From: Acinetobacter sp. S54
GTDB taxonomy: Bacteria; Pseudomonadota; Gammaproteobacteria; Pseudomonadales; Moraxellaceae
Length of the DNA stretch: 64,000 nt
Reading direction: 5' to 3'
Assembly: GCF_016624945.1 (NCBI RefSeq)
Contig: NZ_JACVUI010000002.1
Span: 310,001-374,000 of the forward strand
The notes under the pieces were generated by a model. It did no database searches, was not told the origin of the DNA, and was given only the letters and a program-made list of their open reading frames with translations. Within the stretch, counting starts at the first letter, position 1; each line of letters begins with the position of its first letter. Shown in pieces: positions 28,465 through 38,039 of the stretch. The position numbers were made by a program, and so were the translations under genes.

Positions 28465-29679
28465 ATGTCTAACGCCAATAATACATTTTCTAAGACTATG
28501 ATTTATATGCTAATAGGAAGTGCATGTATTTTGGCACTCTCTTTAGGGACAAGACATGCTTTTGGCTTATATTTGGTTCCTATGAGTGATGAGTTTGGCT
28601 GGAACCATCAGGTATTTAGTCTAGCTATTGCCATGCAAAATTTAATTTGGGGTGCAGTACAACCTTTTACCGGTGCGTTGGCCGATAAATACGGCAGTAA
28701 AAAAGTAGTCGCTTCTGGTGGGATACTTTATACACTAGGTCTACTCCTGATGGCATTTAGCTCTACGGGGCTATTGCTCAATCTCAGCTTAGGTCTGATT
28801 TTGGGAATGGCGCTATCTGCAACTTCTTTTTCAGTCTTGCTTTCTGCTGTTGGACGTGCGGCCGCTCCAGAAAAACGCAGTATGGCAATGGGTATTGCCA
28901 GTGCCGCAGGTTCTTTTGGTCAATTCATCATGCTTCCAACAACACTTTTGTTATTGCAGCATTTTGGATGGTCAGCAACTTTAATAATAAGCGCAATTCT
29001 GATCGCGCTTATTATACCGCTCGCATTAAGCCTGAATGCACCTCCTTATCGAGCACCGAGCTTTAGCGCAATTCAACCGAGTAAAACTTTTAAAGAAATT
29101 TTAACGCTTGCAAAAAACCATAAACCCTTTTGGTGGTTAGCATTAGGTTTTTTAGTCTGCGGCTTTCAAGTCGTGTTTTTAGGCGTACATTTACCTGGTT
29201 ATCTGATAGATCATGGTTTCAATGCAACGACTGGAACTGTCTTTTTAGCTTTAGTAGGTCTTTTTAATATTTTTGGAACTTATGGCGCGGGTTGGTTAGG
29301 TGATCGTTATTCAAAACCTAAATTATTGATGCTTCTGTATGGCTTACGTGGCATCGCTATTATTGCGTTTTTACTGCTCCCTCTTTCCAATGTCACGGTC
29401 TATGCTTTTGGTATTGTCATGGGTTTACTTTGGCTATCAACAGTTCCATTAACCAATGGTATTGTCGCCAATATGTTTGGGGTTCAATACTTATCAATGC
29501 TCAGCGGTATCGTATTTTTTACCCATCAGGTCGGTTCTTTTTTTGGAGGTTATCTCGGGGGACTTAACCATGACATGACAGGAAATTATAATGCAATCTG
29601 GATGATTTCCATTGCATTAAGTATAGTAGGTGTATGCGTACATTTCTTTGTCACCGAGGAGAGTGTTATTAATGATTAG
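28465..29679 (+). CDS. MFS transporter (monocarboxylate/NarK-like)
   Basis: 404-residue inner-membrane transporter with twelve segments. The 2-3 loop motif is GALADKYGSKKV and a repeat of it follows segment 8 (GWLGDRYSKPK). The N-terminal block SLGTRHAFGLYLVPMSDEFGW resembles transporters for small organic acids. The stop overlaps the start of a tiny membrane protein, and a TauD-type dioxygenase follows, so substrate uptake for that enzyme is possible. Confidence 0.87.
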   Translation: MSNANNTFSKTMIYMLIGSACILALSLGTRHAFGLYLVPMSDEFGWNHQVFSLAIAMQNLIWGAVQPFTGALADKYGSKKVVASGGILYTLGLLLMAFSSTGLLLNLSLGLILGMALSATSFSVLLSAVGRAAAPEKRSMAMGIASAAGSFGQFIMLPTTLLLLQHFGWSATLIISAILIALIIPLALSLNAPPYRAPSFSAIQPSKTFKEILTLAKNHKPFWWLALGFLVCGFQVVFLGVHLPGYLIDHGFNATTGTVFLALVGLFNIFGTYGAGWLGDRYSKPKLLMLLYGLRGIAIIAFLLLPLSNVTVYAFGIVMGLLWLSTVPLTNGIVANMFGVQYLSMLSGIVFFTHQVGSFFGGYLGGLNHDMTGNYNAIWMISIALSIVGVCVHFFVTEESVIND

Positions 29680-29803
29680 TCTAAATTCACTTAAATACCT
29701 CATCAGCGTAGTCATACTAACCGCTATTATTCTAGCAATCTATATGTGGTCACAAACACCTGAATTATTTCATTATTTCAATCAGGCGTTTTGCCCTCAT
29801 TAA
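29672..29803 (+). CDS. 43-residue single-span membrane protein overlapping the MFS gene
   Basis: ATG 29672 lies inside the last codons of the MFS gene and GGAGAG is upstream, so translation is probably coupled. The product begins MISLNSLKYL, has one hydrophobic helix of about 18 residues (LISVVILTAIILAIYMW) and ends in a short polar tail, FCPH. Composition and coupling resemble small accessory subunits of membrane transporters. Function is unknown. Confidence 0.6.
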   Translation: MISLNSLKYLISVVILTAIILAIYMWSQTPELFHYFNQAFCPH

Positions 29804-29961
29804 AATCAAAGCTTTATTTATCACAAACACCTAAAAATATATAAAACAAGGAGATAATTTAAAAAAAACGATTATCATAAGCTTTGCTTTTTTTCTCATT
29901 TCAATATTCCCTCATACTTTCTTTATGCTCAGATGATTCAAAATCACAAGAGCTATTTTTG

Positions 29962-30918
29962 ATGAGCAGCCTAAGTCAACTTTCACAAGCCATTCATGAT
30001 GCACCGCGTTGGCATCAACCTGATTATTTTCAACATACACAGGAAGTTCAGATACAAGCTCAGAAAAACGAAGCGCTTGGTGCAGTAGTGACAGGTTTAA
30101 ATGCTCAAAAAGCTCAGTCTGGTGAAACTATTTTTAGATTAAAAAAAGCCCTTGCCGATCATCTGGTCTTAATTTTTAAAGATCAAAATATAGATGATTT
30201 ACAGTTTTTAGCATTTGCGAGTTATTTCGGTTCAATTTTTCGTCCAAGTAAAGACAATCCAGTGCTAGGTTATGATCTGGAAACAGGTGTACCCCCTGAT
30301 GTCGTTCCTGTTTCCAATGCGGTTGGTCAGGGTGATTATACAGGACACGGTGAACTTGCGCCTCACGCCGATCACCAATGGACCCCACTTCCATCATTTG
30401 GCTCTTTACTCTATGCCATTGAGTTACCTAAAGATGGCGGAAAAACCTCATGGGTGAATACTATTGCGGCTTACGATGCTTTGGATGAAGCAACTAAAAC
30501 CCATATCGACCAATTACAGTTGATTACTTACAATCCTTTTGTTCGTGCACAAAGCAATAAAGGTTCGGGCAACTATAGTAATAGCCCGTTGTATCGCTTT
30601 AAGGATCAACCCATTTTAGGACATGCCTATCCGCATCCATTGGTTCGTATACACCCTGAAACAGGACGTAAAGCCTTATGGCTAAATACTAAAAGTGAAG
30701 TTGAACTGGTCAATTACGATGACCAATCAGGGGCAAAATTAATCGCTGAATTACGGCAACATTTGGAAAAGCCAGAATTTCGTTATCAACATCAATGGGA
30801 AACTGGAGATATTGTTTTTTGGGATAACCAAGTGACTTTACATGCTAGAGAACCCTTCCCATCGGATCAAAGACGTTTGTTAAAAAGAATTAGTCTTGCT
30901 GGTAGTCGTCCTTTTTAA
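29962..30918 (+). CDS. TauD/TfdA-family Fe(II)/2-oxoglutarate dioxygenase
   Basis: About 318 residues from ATG 29962 (MSSLSQLS); an upstream start at 29884 would add an unlikely hydrophobic leader. The facial triad is visible: His-x-Asp in LAPHADHQW and the distal histidine in VTLHAREPF, with the 2-oxoglutarate arginine in QRRLLKRISL. Such enzymes hydroxylate sulfonates, phenoxy acids, carnitine precursors or amino acids. The MFS gene upstream may import the substrate. The exact substrate is not readable. Confidence 0.87.
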   Translation: MSSLSQLSQAIHDAPRWHQPDYFQHTQEVQIQAQKNEALGAVVTGLNAQKAQSGETIFRLKKALADHLVLIFKDQNIDDLQFLAFASYFGSIFRPSKDNPVLGYDLETGVPPDVVPVSNAVGQGDYTGHGELAPHADHQWTPLPSFGSLLYAIELPKDGGKTSWVNTIAAYDALDEATKTHIDQLQLITYNPFVRAQSNKGSGNYSNSPLYRFKDQPILGHAYPHPLVRIHPETGRKALWLNTKSEVELVNYDDQSGAKLIAELRQHLEKPEFRYQHQWETGDIVFWDNQVTLHAREPFPSDQRRLLKRISLAGSRPF

Positions 30919-30998
30919 ACTGTCATAAAACTATCAACTTTCTCTGCTTTAATAAAAAGAAAAACACAAAACAAAAATAATCAAAGGTCATCGCAAAA

Positions 30999-31020
30999 AA
31001 GCCCGTCAAGTGACGGGCTT
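30999..31020. terminator. bidirectional terminator between the dioxygenase and sthA
   Basis: Stem AAGCCCGTCA/TGACGGGCTT with a two-base loop. It is flanked by an A run on the left and a T-rich tract on the right, so it can serve both converging genes. Confidence 0.88.
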
Positions 31021-31061
31021 AATTTTTTATTTGCATCTCAATAATTTATAAAGTCTTGGCC

Positions 31062-32477
31062 TTAGAAAAGTCGATTTAACCCATTCAAAGCCGCAACACG
31101 ATACGCTTCGGCCATCGTTGGATAGTTAAATGTAGTTTCCATAAAGTATTTCATCGAATTATTTGGACTTTGCATCACCGCCTGTCCAATGTGGATAATT
31201 TCAGAAGCATTATTACCAAAACAGTGAATGCCTAGAATTTCCAAAGTATCTCGATGGAATAAAATCTTAAGTTCACCGACGGTATCACCTGTAATTTGCG
31301 CACGTGCCAAATGACGGAATGATGACTGCCCAACCTCGTAAGGAATTCTTTCTTCCGTCAACTGTTGCTCAGTCTTACCAAAACATGAGATTTCTGGAAT
31401 GGTGTAAATTCCTGTGGGAATATCGGTTACAGGTTTCACATTTTCTTCGCCACTCATGTTTGCACCAGCACAACGTCCCTGGTCATACGCAGCAGAAGCC
31501 AGCGAAGGCCAGCCGACAACATCACCCGCCGCATAAATATTTTCAGCCTCAGTCTGATATTTCTCATTTACTGCAAGTTGACCACGGCTATTTGGTGTTA
31601 CACCCACATTTTCAAGCCCTAAGCCATCGGTATTTCCTGAACGTCCATTACACCAAAGAATCGCATCGGCTTTAATTTTCTTACCGCTTTGCAAATGCAA
31701 AACCACATAATCATCATGTGTTTCCAAATGATCAATTTGTTCATTATGGCGAATTAATACGCCTTGTTCACGCAAGTGATAAGACAAGGCATCCGCAATT
31801 TCATCATCCAGATAACTGAGCAATTTATGCTGAGTATTAATCAAATCGACTTTATGATTTAAACCAATAAAAATTGAAGCATATTCACAGCCAATAACAC
31901 CCGCACCATAAATGATAATTTTATGGATAGTAAAGTCCAGATCCAGAATTTTATCCGAATCAAAAACGCGTGGATGTTTAAAATCTAAACCCTGTGGCTG
32001 ATACGGGCGACTACCTGTTGCGATAACTAATTGTTCAAATACAATCGTTTCTTTGACACCTTCAGGATTAAAAACGATGACTGTATTTTTATCCTGAATA
32101 TAAGCACGCCCATGAAAAACGTCGATATTATTTCGGTCATAAAACCGTGTATGCGTCGCAACTTGTTGTTGTATCACACGATGTGCATTACTGAGCACCT
32201 GTTTCATAGTGAACTTTTTCCATTCACCGACCTTTTGAAACATTGGATCACGTTGATAACGGATAATACTGGAAACGGTTTGACGAAGTGCCTTACTTGG
32301 AATCGTTCCAACGTGAGTACAATTCCCACCCAATTGCTCACGAATATCTACAATTGCAACGCGCTTACCCGCTTTTGCAAGCTTCATTGCCGCGCCTTCA
32401 CCCGCAGGTCCTGAACCGAGAACTACCGCATCATATCTAACGAAATTCCCACTAATGACCTCTTTCTTACGTGGCAT
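31062..32477 (-). CDS. sthA: soluble pyridine nucleotide transhydrogenase
   Basis: 471-residue flavoprotein that passes hydride between NADPH and NAD+. The N-terminal FAD motif [13 protein letters not shown], a second nucleotide motif [13 protein letters not shown], and the block [17 protein letters not shown] are all present. The redox-disulfide region reads [15 protein letters not shown], with only one cysteine, as expected for SthA and unlike disulfide reductases. The C-terminal end [20 protein letters not shown] matches E. coli SthA. Confidence 0.95.
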   Translation of the reverse strand: MPRKKEVISGNFVRYDAVVLGSGPAGEGAAMKLAKAGKRVAIVDIREQLGGNCTHVGTIPSKALRQTVSSIIRYQRDPMFQKVGEWKKFTMKQVLSNAHRVIQQQVATHTRFYDRNNIDVFHGRAYIQDKNTVIVFNPEGVKETIVFEQLVIATGSRPYQPQGLDFKHPRVFDSDKILDLDFTIHKIIIYGAGVIGCEYASIFIGLNHKVDLINTQHKLLSYLDDEIADALSYHLREQGVLIRHNEQIDHLETHDDYVVLHLQSGKKIKADAILWCNGRSGNTDGLGLENVGVTPNSRGQLAVNEKYQTEAENIYAAGDVVGWPSLASAAYDQGRCAGANMSGEENVKPVTDIPTGIYTIPEISCFGKTEQQLTEERIPYEVGQSSFRHLARAQITGDTVGELKILFHRDTLEILGIHCFGNNASEIIHIGQAVMQSPNNSMKYFMETTFNYPTMAEAYRVAALNGLNRLF

Positions 32478-32603
32478 TTAAAGCTCCTATCCAATCCAAC
32501 AATGATACTATTTTATAACAAAGTACTGCTAATATGCTGTGGAATAATGTATTTCTCAAGCCAATATCTTTGCATAACGACATTTTTTAAATGAATAGTG
32601 AAT

Positions 32604-32634
32604 TTGCCCAATTTACAGCTAAGTCCGTTATAAT
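32604..32634 (+). promoter_or_regulatory. likely lipA promoter
   Basis: A perfect -10 TATAAT at 32629-32634 with a weak -35 TTGCCC at 32604-32609 (19-bp spacing). Transcription would begin close to 32641, which argues that the ATG at 32641 is not the main start of lipA. Confidence 0.55.
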
Positions 32635-32676
32635 AGTCAAATGAAATCCTCTCGAATAACAGTGGAACAGTTGAAT

Positions 32677-33690
32677 ATGTCTGAAAACCGTAAACCAGAA
32701 CAGGGCGTAAAGCTGCGTGGCGCAGAAAAAGTTGCTCGAATTCCTGTAAAAGTTATTCCTACGGTTGAAGTCCCGCGTAAGCCCGACTGGATCCGCGTAA
32801 AAATGACTGCGCCTGAAGAAGTTCAACGTATCAAAACCACACTTCGTGCGCAAAAACTCCATACTGTTTGTGAAGAAGCAGCTTGTCCAAATCTTCCAGA
32901 ATGCTTTGGAGGTGGTACAGCAACTTTCATGATTATGGGTGATATTTGTACTCGTCGTTGTCCATTTTGTGATGTTGCACACGGCCGCCCAAATGCATTG
33001 GATGCTGATGAACCACGCCATATGGCGGAAACTATTTCTAATTTAAAACTTAAATATGCCGTAATCACTTCTGTGGATCGTGATGATCTGCGTGACGGTG
33101 GTGCGCAGCATTTTGTGGATTGTATTAAAGAAGCACGTGCTTTAAGCCCAAATACATTATTAGAAATTCTGGTTCCAGACTTTCGTGGCCGTCTGGACAT
33201 TGCGCTACGCATCATGACAGAATGCCCGCCCGATGTTTTTAATCACAATATTGAAACTGTACCGCGTCTTTATAAAGCCATGCGTCCAGGTTCGGATTAT
33301 CAACATTCATTAAATTTGCTTAAGATGTTTAAGGAATATTGCCCTGACATTCCAACTAAATGTGGTTTGATGGTAGGGATCGGTGAAACCGAAGAAGAAG
33401 TTATTTCTTTACTAAATGATCTACGCGCACATGATGTTGACTACGTCACCATCGGTCAATATTTACAGCCATCGAAACAACACGCACCAATTGATCGTTT
33501 TGTTAGCCCAGAAGAATTTGAGCGCTATGCGGAACACGGTCGTAAACTCGGTTTTAGAAATATCTGGTCCGCGCCAATGGTTCGTTCAAGTTACTTTGCA
33601 GATCGCCAATATCGTGGTGAACCTGTACCAGCAGTTCGTCGTAAAGTTGATCCTGCCAAAAAAATTGCAGTACAAGCTATAGAAGCTTAA
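32677..33690 (+). CDS. lipA: lipoyl synthase (radical SAM)
   Basis: Inserts two sulfurs into the octanoyl group of lipoyl proteins. The auxiliary cluster cysteines lie in [12 protein letters not shown], the radical-SAM CxxxCxxC lies in CTRRCPFC, and the terminal RSSY serine ligand lies in [12 protein letters not shown] 32677 ([10 protein letters not shown]) is preferred because the promoter -10 is only seven bases upstream of the other candidate at 32641; the longer form would be 349 residues. Followed by a terminator. Confidence 0.95.
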   Translation: MSENRKPEQGVKLRGAEKVARIPVKVIPTVEVPRKPDWIRVKMTAPEEVQRIKTTLRAQKLHTVCEEAACPNLPECFGGGTATFMIMGDICTRRCPFCDVAHGRPNALDADEPRHMAETISNLKLKYAVITSVDRDDLRDGGAQHFVDCIKEARALSPNTLLEILVPDFRGRLDIALRIMTECPPDVFNHNIETVPRLYKAMRPGSDYQHSLNLLKMFKEYCPDIPTKCGLMVGIGETEEEVISLLNDLRAHDVDYVTIGQYLQPSKQHAPIDRFVSPEEFERYAEHGRKLGFRNIWSAPMVRSSYFADRQYRGEPVPAVRRKVDPAKKIAVQAIEA

Positions 33691-33707
33691 TGATCTGATA
33701 TCTCATT

Positions 33708-33736
33708 AAAACCTCTCATTTATGAGAGGTTTTTTA
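33708..33736 (+). terminator. terminator of lipA
   Basis: AACCTCTCAT/ATGAGAGGTT stem with a two-base loop and six T. Confidence 0.93.
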
Positions 33737-33955
33737 TTACTCATAATATTTTCTCAAAAAAATCAAAATTATTCTTTTCTCACAATCCTTTATAAATAGA
33801 ACATTCAGCTACCTTATCTCTGCTTTTAATTAACGTGAGAAGTAATGCTTACTTAATCTTGTCGTTTAAATACAGATCTGAAATGGTATAGTGAATTCAC
33901 AGCACAAGAGATAATTAAAAATGCAGTTTCTTCCAATATTTCAAGCCCTAACATC

Positions 33956-35959
33956 ATGACGTCTATTCTTTATTTTTGTCTCATCCCGTTACTTGCATTT
34001 ATTTTTATCGCGCAATTAGTTTATATGCCGATAACGTTGCTTGGGGTTTGGGCCATCATGCTTGTTACAATGATTTGGAGATATTCACAAGGTAAAATTG
34101 CGCCAGTTTCAAAATGGTTGCTAATCGCATTTGTCTTGAGCTGTCTTGCTGCCATTTATACAAAATTTAAAAGTTTTTGGGGTGTAGAGGCTGGAGTTGC
34201 TGTATTAAGCACATGCTTATTTGCCAAATGTTTAGAAAGTAAAAATATTAGGGATTTACTTATCGTTTTTAATTTTGGACTATTTGTTAGCGCCAGCTTG
34301 TTCTTACATAGTCAGTCATTTGTAATGACATTAACTGTACTTTTTTGCTTAATTTTTTGCTTTATTGGTTTATATCGTATTCAAATTACTAAATTTCTTA
34401 GTCAACCAAATAAAAAAGTCTCTATAACACGTGATTTAAAGCATGTGGCTGGATTTCTCTCGATTGCCCTTCCATTTTTTATTATCCTATTCATTTTCTT
34501 CCCCAGACTTCCCCCACTCTGGCGTGTTCCAATTGCTTCGAATCAAGGGGTAACAGGAATGAGTGATCGTATGTCACCAGGGGATATTGCTCAATTATCA
34601 CAATCTTCGGCACTTGCATTTCGAGTTACAGGTGATTTACGTCAACTTCCACAACGACAAAATATGTATTGGCGAGCAATGGTGCTAGATGATTACGATG
34701 GTGCAGTTTGGACAAATAATGCTATTAACCAGACACCTGTCAATTATGATGTAAATCGCCTAAAAGTGCTAAATTATCAATATTTGTCAGCTGACCCTCA
34801 ACAAACATGGATTATGTCGTTGGAACATTCCGTTCCTACTGAATCAAGCTATCAAATATATGCTGATGGAAGCATAAAACCACGACGAATGGTTCAACGC
34901 AATCAGCCCATTCTTCTAAGCTGGGTCGACTCACCTTATTTAGAATATCAATATAATCAACAACAAATAAAACAAGCCCAACGAATGAATTTTCAGCCGC
35001 AACCCAAAACTCAGAAACTCGCCCAACGTTTATGGCAGCAAAGTAATGAGCAACCTGAGCTTTATATCCGAAATATTTTACATTGGTTTCAACAGCAAGG
35101 TTTTATTTATACTCTTTCCCCTGAAGTTTTAAATGGTAATCGTACTGATCAATTTTTATTTGAAACAAAAAAAGGGTTTTGTGAACACTACGCCTCAAGC
35201 TTCGTTTTACTCATGCGCTATGCAGGTATTCCCGCACGAGTGGTCATCGGTTATCAAGGGGGTCAACTTGCTCCTGACGCTAAAAGCTGGGAAGTTCGAC
35301 AGCTTGATGCACATGCATGGTCAGAGGTGTACATAAATGGTCATTGGCAAAGAATTGACCCTACCGCTGTGGTCGCGCCAATGCGTGTGGATGCAGGCAT
35401 GCAACAATATTTACAACAAGATGATCATATTTGGGGTGAGCAAGCTGGAACTTTCTGGAAACAACAAAACTTTAACTTGATTAAAAATATGCGGGTCTGG
35501 AGTGATTATTTAGGTTATCAATGGCAAAGCAAAGTTGTTGGTTATGATGTTGACCGACAAAAAAACTTATTATCGAAACTTGGATTCTATTCAATTTATA
35601 GTTATACACTTCTCATGGTATTTACAATCATTTTTCTGATTATTGTATATACGCTGTGGCTTTGGTTTAAAAATAGAAAAGAAATATCTTCAATCGAACG
35701 TCAAATTAAACACTTTCAGAAAAAGTTACCTCACAATTTAAAAAGACAAACCAGCGAAACCTTTAAATGCTGGATGTTACGATTGGCTCAACATGCGCAG
35801 CAGCGAGAATTATTTAATGACCTCATACAAATACATGAAAAAATAATGTTTTCTGGGCAAGTTTCAGACAAAGACCATATAAAATTCAATCAATTGCTTA
35901 AAGTCTGTGCATCTAAAATAAAGTACGTAGAAAAAACTTGTCATCCTGCTGAAAACTGA
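33956..35959 (+). CDS. TgpA-type membrane transglutaminase (DUF3488/transglutaminase-like)
   Basis: 667 residues. Five or six N-terminal membrane segments are followed by a periplasmic region with the DUF3488 marker GMSDRMSPGDIAQLSQSS. A transglutaminase core has its cysteine in KKGFCEHYASSFV (near 408), histidine in LDAHAWSEVY and aspartate in RIDPTA. A last membrane segment near 545 and a cytoplasmic tail follow. The catalytic triad is complete. In many species this gene follows MoxR and DUF58 genes, which are absent here. Confidence 0.9.
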   Translation: MTSILYFCLIPLLAFIFIAQLVYMPITLLGVWAIMLVTMIWRYSQGKIAPVSKWLLIAFVLSCLAAIYTKFKSFWGVEAGVAVLSTCLFAKCLESKNIRDLLIVFNFGLFVSASLFLHSQSFVMTLTVLFCLIFCFIGLYRIQITKFLSQPNKKVSITRDLKHVAGFLSIALPFFIILFIFFPRLPPLWRVPIASNQGVTGMSDRMSPGDIAQLSQSSALAFRVTGDLRQLPQRQNMYWRAMVLDDYDGAVWTNNAINQTPVNYDVNRLKVLNYQYLSADPQQTWIMSLEHSVPTESSYQIYADGSIKPRRMVQRNQPILLSWVDSPYLEYQYNQQQIKQAQRMNFQPQPKTQKLAQRLWQQSNEQPELYIRNILHWFQQQGFIYTLSPEVLNGNRTDQFLFETKKGFCEHYASSFVLLMRYAGIPARVVIGYQGGQLAPDAKSWEVRQLDAHAWSEVYINGHWQRIDPTAVVAPMRVDAGMQQYLQQDDHIWGEQAGTFWKQQNFNLIKNMRVWSDYLGYQWQSKVVGYDVDRQKNLLSKLGFYSIYSYTLLMVFTIIFLIIVYTLWLWFKNRKEISSIERQIKHFQKKLPHNLKRQTSETFKCWMLRLAQHAQQRELFNDLIQIHEKIMFSGQVSDKDHIKFNQLLKVCASKIKYVEKTCHPAEN

Positions 35960-35977
35960 ATATGATTACTCACACTT

Positions 35978-36054
35978 AGGCGTATAGCTCAGTTGGTTAG
36001 AGCGCTACGTTGACATCGTAGAGGTCTCCAGTTCGAGTCTGGATATGCCTACCA
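35978..36054 (+). tRNA. tRNA-Val (anticodon GAC)
   Basis: 77-nt cloverleaf with acceptor AGGCGTA/TATGCCT (one G-T pair), D-arm GCTC/GAGC, anticodon stem CTACG/CGTAG around loop TTGACAT with anticodon GAC, T-arm with GTTCGAGTC, and encoded CCA. It is the last host gene before the prophage but is intact and is not part of the phage attachment sequence. Confidence 0.94.
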
Positions 36055-36080
36055 AGATATACTGATTTATCAGTAACTTA

Positions 36081-36111
36081 AAAGCCACCATTCAAGGTGG
36101 TTTTTTTGTTT
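36081..36111 (+). terminator. terminator downstream of tRNA-Val
   Basis: CCACC/GGTGG stem extended by flanking A-T pairs, six-base loop, then seven T and more. Confidence 0.85.
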
Positions 36112-36172
36112 TAGTAGGAAATTTGAGAGTATTTAAAAAAATTGACCGATCCTCTCATTTAAACGAGCTAAG

Positions 36173-36220
36173 TGTAAGTTTTCGGCCAATTTCGCACTAA
36201 TTTGTTTTTCATTTCGCACT
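36173..36220. other. proposed right end of the prophage with transposase-type sites
   Basis: Starts with TG, as Mu-type ends do. The decamer ATTTCGCACT occurs at 36189-36198 and 36211-36220, exactly 22 bp apart, the spacing of MuA sites R1 and R2. The core TTTCGCACT fits the reverse of the MuA half-site pattern, though in opposite orientation to Mu. If correct, the five bases before it (CTAAG, 36168-36172) are the target duplication. Confidence 0.45.
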
Positions 36221-36320
36221 GAAATTTTTTAAGTTATTCTGCACCATCTAAACAAATCAAATACTTATTGAATTCATCATGCTTTTATGAGATAATTTTC
36301 AAGCGTATTTTTTATGACTA

Positions 36321-36350
36321 AAGCTTTTCATCATGTGAAAAGCTTTTTTA
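36321..36350. terminator. terminator after the tail-fibre operon
   Basis: AAAGCTTTTCA/TGAAAAGCTTT hairpin right after the last phage stop codon. The T run is better on the plus strand, so it may also stop host transcription entering the phage. Confidence 0.7.
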
Positions 36351-36352
36351 TA

Positions 36353-37705
36353 TTATGCACTGACTAATATCCCTAAACATAAAACACCGTTGGCACACGT
36401 CCAACTTCCACTTCCTAAATTACTACTCCCTGTCCCTTCTAGTCTTTGACCAACAGTAGATGCATCTGTGGTTGTCAAAACTGCCCCGTTTGAGTAAATA
36501 CTTAATATGGTTTGAGTTGATGGTGACTCTGCATTAAAAGCATTAGAAGCTGCATTTATGTTTATTAGCCTGCCTGTACCAACCGCTCTAACTTTATACT
36601 CTGGATTAAACGTTAGAATAGCAAGAGTATTCGCTGTGATTGTGAAACCTCCCCGCATCCATAGCATCCCATTAATCTTAGCAAATTCCCAATCTGTCGA
36701 AACTGTAGCGCCATACCCTTTAACAGAAGGAGTTACGCTACTTGGATATGTTCCAACCACGTTTGCTTTCACCCAATTTACAGACGTTCCTGAACTTAAT
36801 GCTGTAATCTGAGCTTGCAGCTTCCCAAGCATCTGCCCAAGTGTATCAGTCGCTAAAATCGCTGTATTCGTACCCAAAGCATACGCACTATACACCACAT
36901 CAAATATCTTTGATTGTCCGCTAAGACTTGAAAATAAACCCGACAAAGCCACTGGAGCCACGTCAGCACTTTGAAGTGCTGTATCTGCTTTTGCACCCTG
37001 TGCCGCTGTAGCCGCACCCAAGCTTTGCGCTGTAATCTGACTGACAAGCTGTTGTGCTGTACCGAGCTTTTCAGCACCTATATTCGTCCGAGCATTCTCT
37101 TTCTGAATCTCGGTCAAGGCTTGAGTTGCAACATCAAAGCGGACTCGGTTTGCAACGGATTGATTCAGTGTTTCAATGATACTTTGTTCATTCTGAATTG
37201 CTGCTGCAAGTTCATATATTGTATTGAGTGCTTCAGGCGCAGAGCCGACAAGATTAGCTATCTGTTGATTCACATACGATTGATCGGCTTTTGTATCAAC
37301 TAATTGTGATAACAATGCTAAAGCTTGAATGTCAGCTTTCGTCAGCAATGCTAAACGATTCTGTTCAATCTGCTGTTGTGCTTGTTCAAAGTCAGTTTGA
37401 TCAGTCTTAGTCGATATTTTTAACTCATTTGTCTGAGCCAAAGTGCGAACTGTCTCGATTTCACTTTCTAATGCTGATTTAGCTGAAGCGACTGAACCTA
37501 TAGGCTCTGCGTGAACATCAGAAGCATCTAAAACGACAGTTCCAGTTTTGCCATTGACTGAATAAATCGAACCAGATCCACCTGAAGCTGGATGTGAAAT
37601 CATCGCACCAAAAGGCACATTGATTAGTAAATCAGGATTTTTAAACTTTTCAGAAATAGGAATTGGGTTGTTATTCCAGAATACACGTAATGCAATATTG
37701 CTCAT
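36353..37705 (-). CDS. phage tail fibre protein
   Basis: 450 residues. The N-terminal region attaches to the baseplate (GSIYSVNGKTGTVVLDASD, a common fibre linker). A long stretch of heptad-like helices follows (residues about 70-230, rich in Gln, Ala and Leu), which should form a trimeric coiled coil. The C-terminal third is a beta-rich tip with little charge, ending in NGVLCLGILVSA. It binds a host surface receptor. It is the last gene of the late transcript; no tail-fibre assembly gene or invertase follows. Confidence 0.82.
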   Translation of the reverse strand: MSNIALRVFWNNNPIPISEKFKNPDLLINVPFGAMISHPASGGSGSIYSVNGKTGTVVLDASDVHAEPIGSVASAKSALESEIETVRTLAQTNELKISTKTDQTDFEQAQQQIEQNRLALLTKADIQALALLSQLVDTKADQSYVNQQIANLVGSAPEALNTIYELAAAIQNEQSIIETLNQSVANRVRFDVATQALTEIQKENARTNIGAEKLGTAQQLVSQITAQSLGAATAAQGAKADTALQSADVAPVALSGLFSSLSGQSKIFDVVYSAYALGTNTAILATDTLGQMLGKLQAQITALSSGTSVNWVKANVVGTYPSSVTPSVKGYGATVSTDWEFAKINGMLWMRGGFTITANTLAILTFNPEYKVRAVGTGRLININAASNAFNAESPSTQTILSIYSNGAVLTTTDASTVGQRLEGTGSSNLGSGSWTCANGVLCLGILVSA

Positions 37706-38031
37706 GCTGTAATGCTCCGAACAATACGAAATGAGATATTCTGCGAGTGACGAACGTTGCCATTCATTTCAAGCTTGATATCCATTTGTGCTGTACCTTC
37801 TTTCCAGAGAGCAGTCTGAGATATAGGCACTTCAAGTAAAATCATGCCTGCATCTTGTTGCTGATCTGGATACACTGTTACCTGTGGCTCTGCTATCGTT
37901 TGATTCTGAGCGTTAATGATACGAGCTGTAATAACCATATCACCCGTGATCGTCATACCTGAGTCAGATTCAGTGTCATAAAACTGAACTGGTACTGCAA
38001 AACTATCGCCGATTTTGAAAATTGCGTTCAT
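37702..38031 (-). CDS. small baseplate/fibre-associated protein
   Basis: 109 residues, beta-rich, starting MNAIFKIGDSFAVPVQFYD. The pattern (an ingoing beta-sandwich with repeated I-V-I strands) resembles the N-terminal fold of upper baseplate proteins that connect fibres. It overlaps the fibre gene by four bases and follows the glycine-rich adhesin, so a connector role is likely but inferred. Confidence 0.6.
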   Translation of the reverse strand: MNAIFKIGDSFAVPVQFYDTESDSGMTITGDMVITARIINAQNQTIAEPQVTVYPDQQQDAGMILLEVPISQTALWKEGTAQMDIKLEMNGNVRHSQNISFRIVRSITA

Positions 38032-38039
38032 TGATCACC

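Noticed and set aside
32587..33021. 144-codon frame antisense to lipA
   Set aside because: Overlaps the promoter and first part of lipA; no recognisable domain.
35978..36054. tRNA-Val as a phage attachment site
   Set aside because: The phage is of the transposing Mu type, the tRNA is intact with its own terminator, and no tRNA 3' end repeat is visible at the phage boundary.
36971..37303. cysteine-rich plus-strand frame opposite the tail fibre
   Set aside because: Only plus-strand frame of any size there, covered by the fibre coiled coil, whose repeats create long antisense frames.
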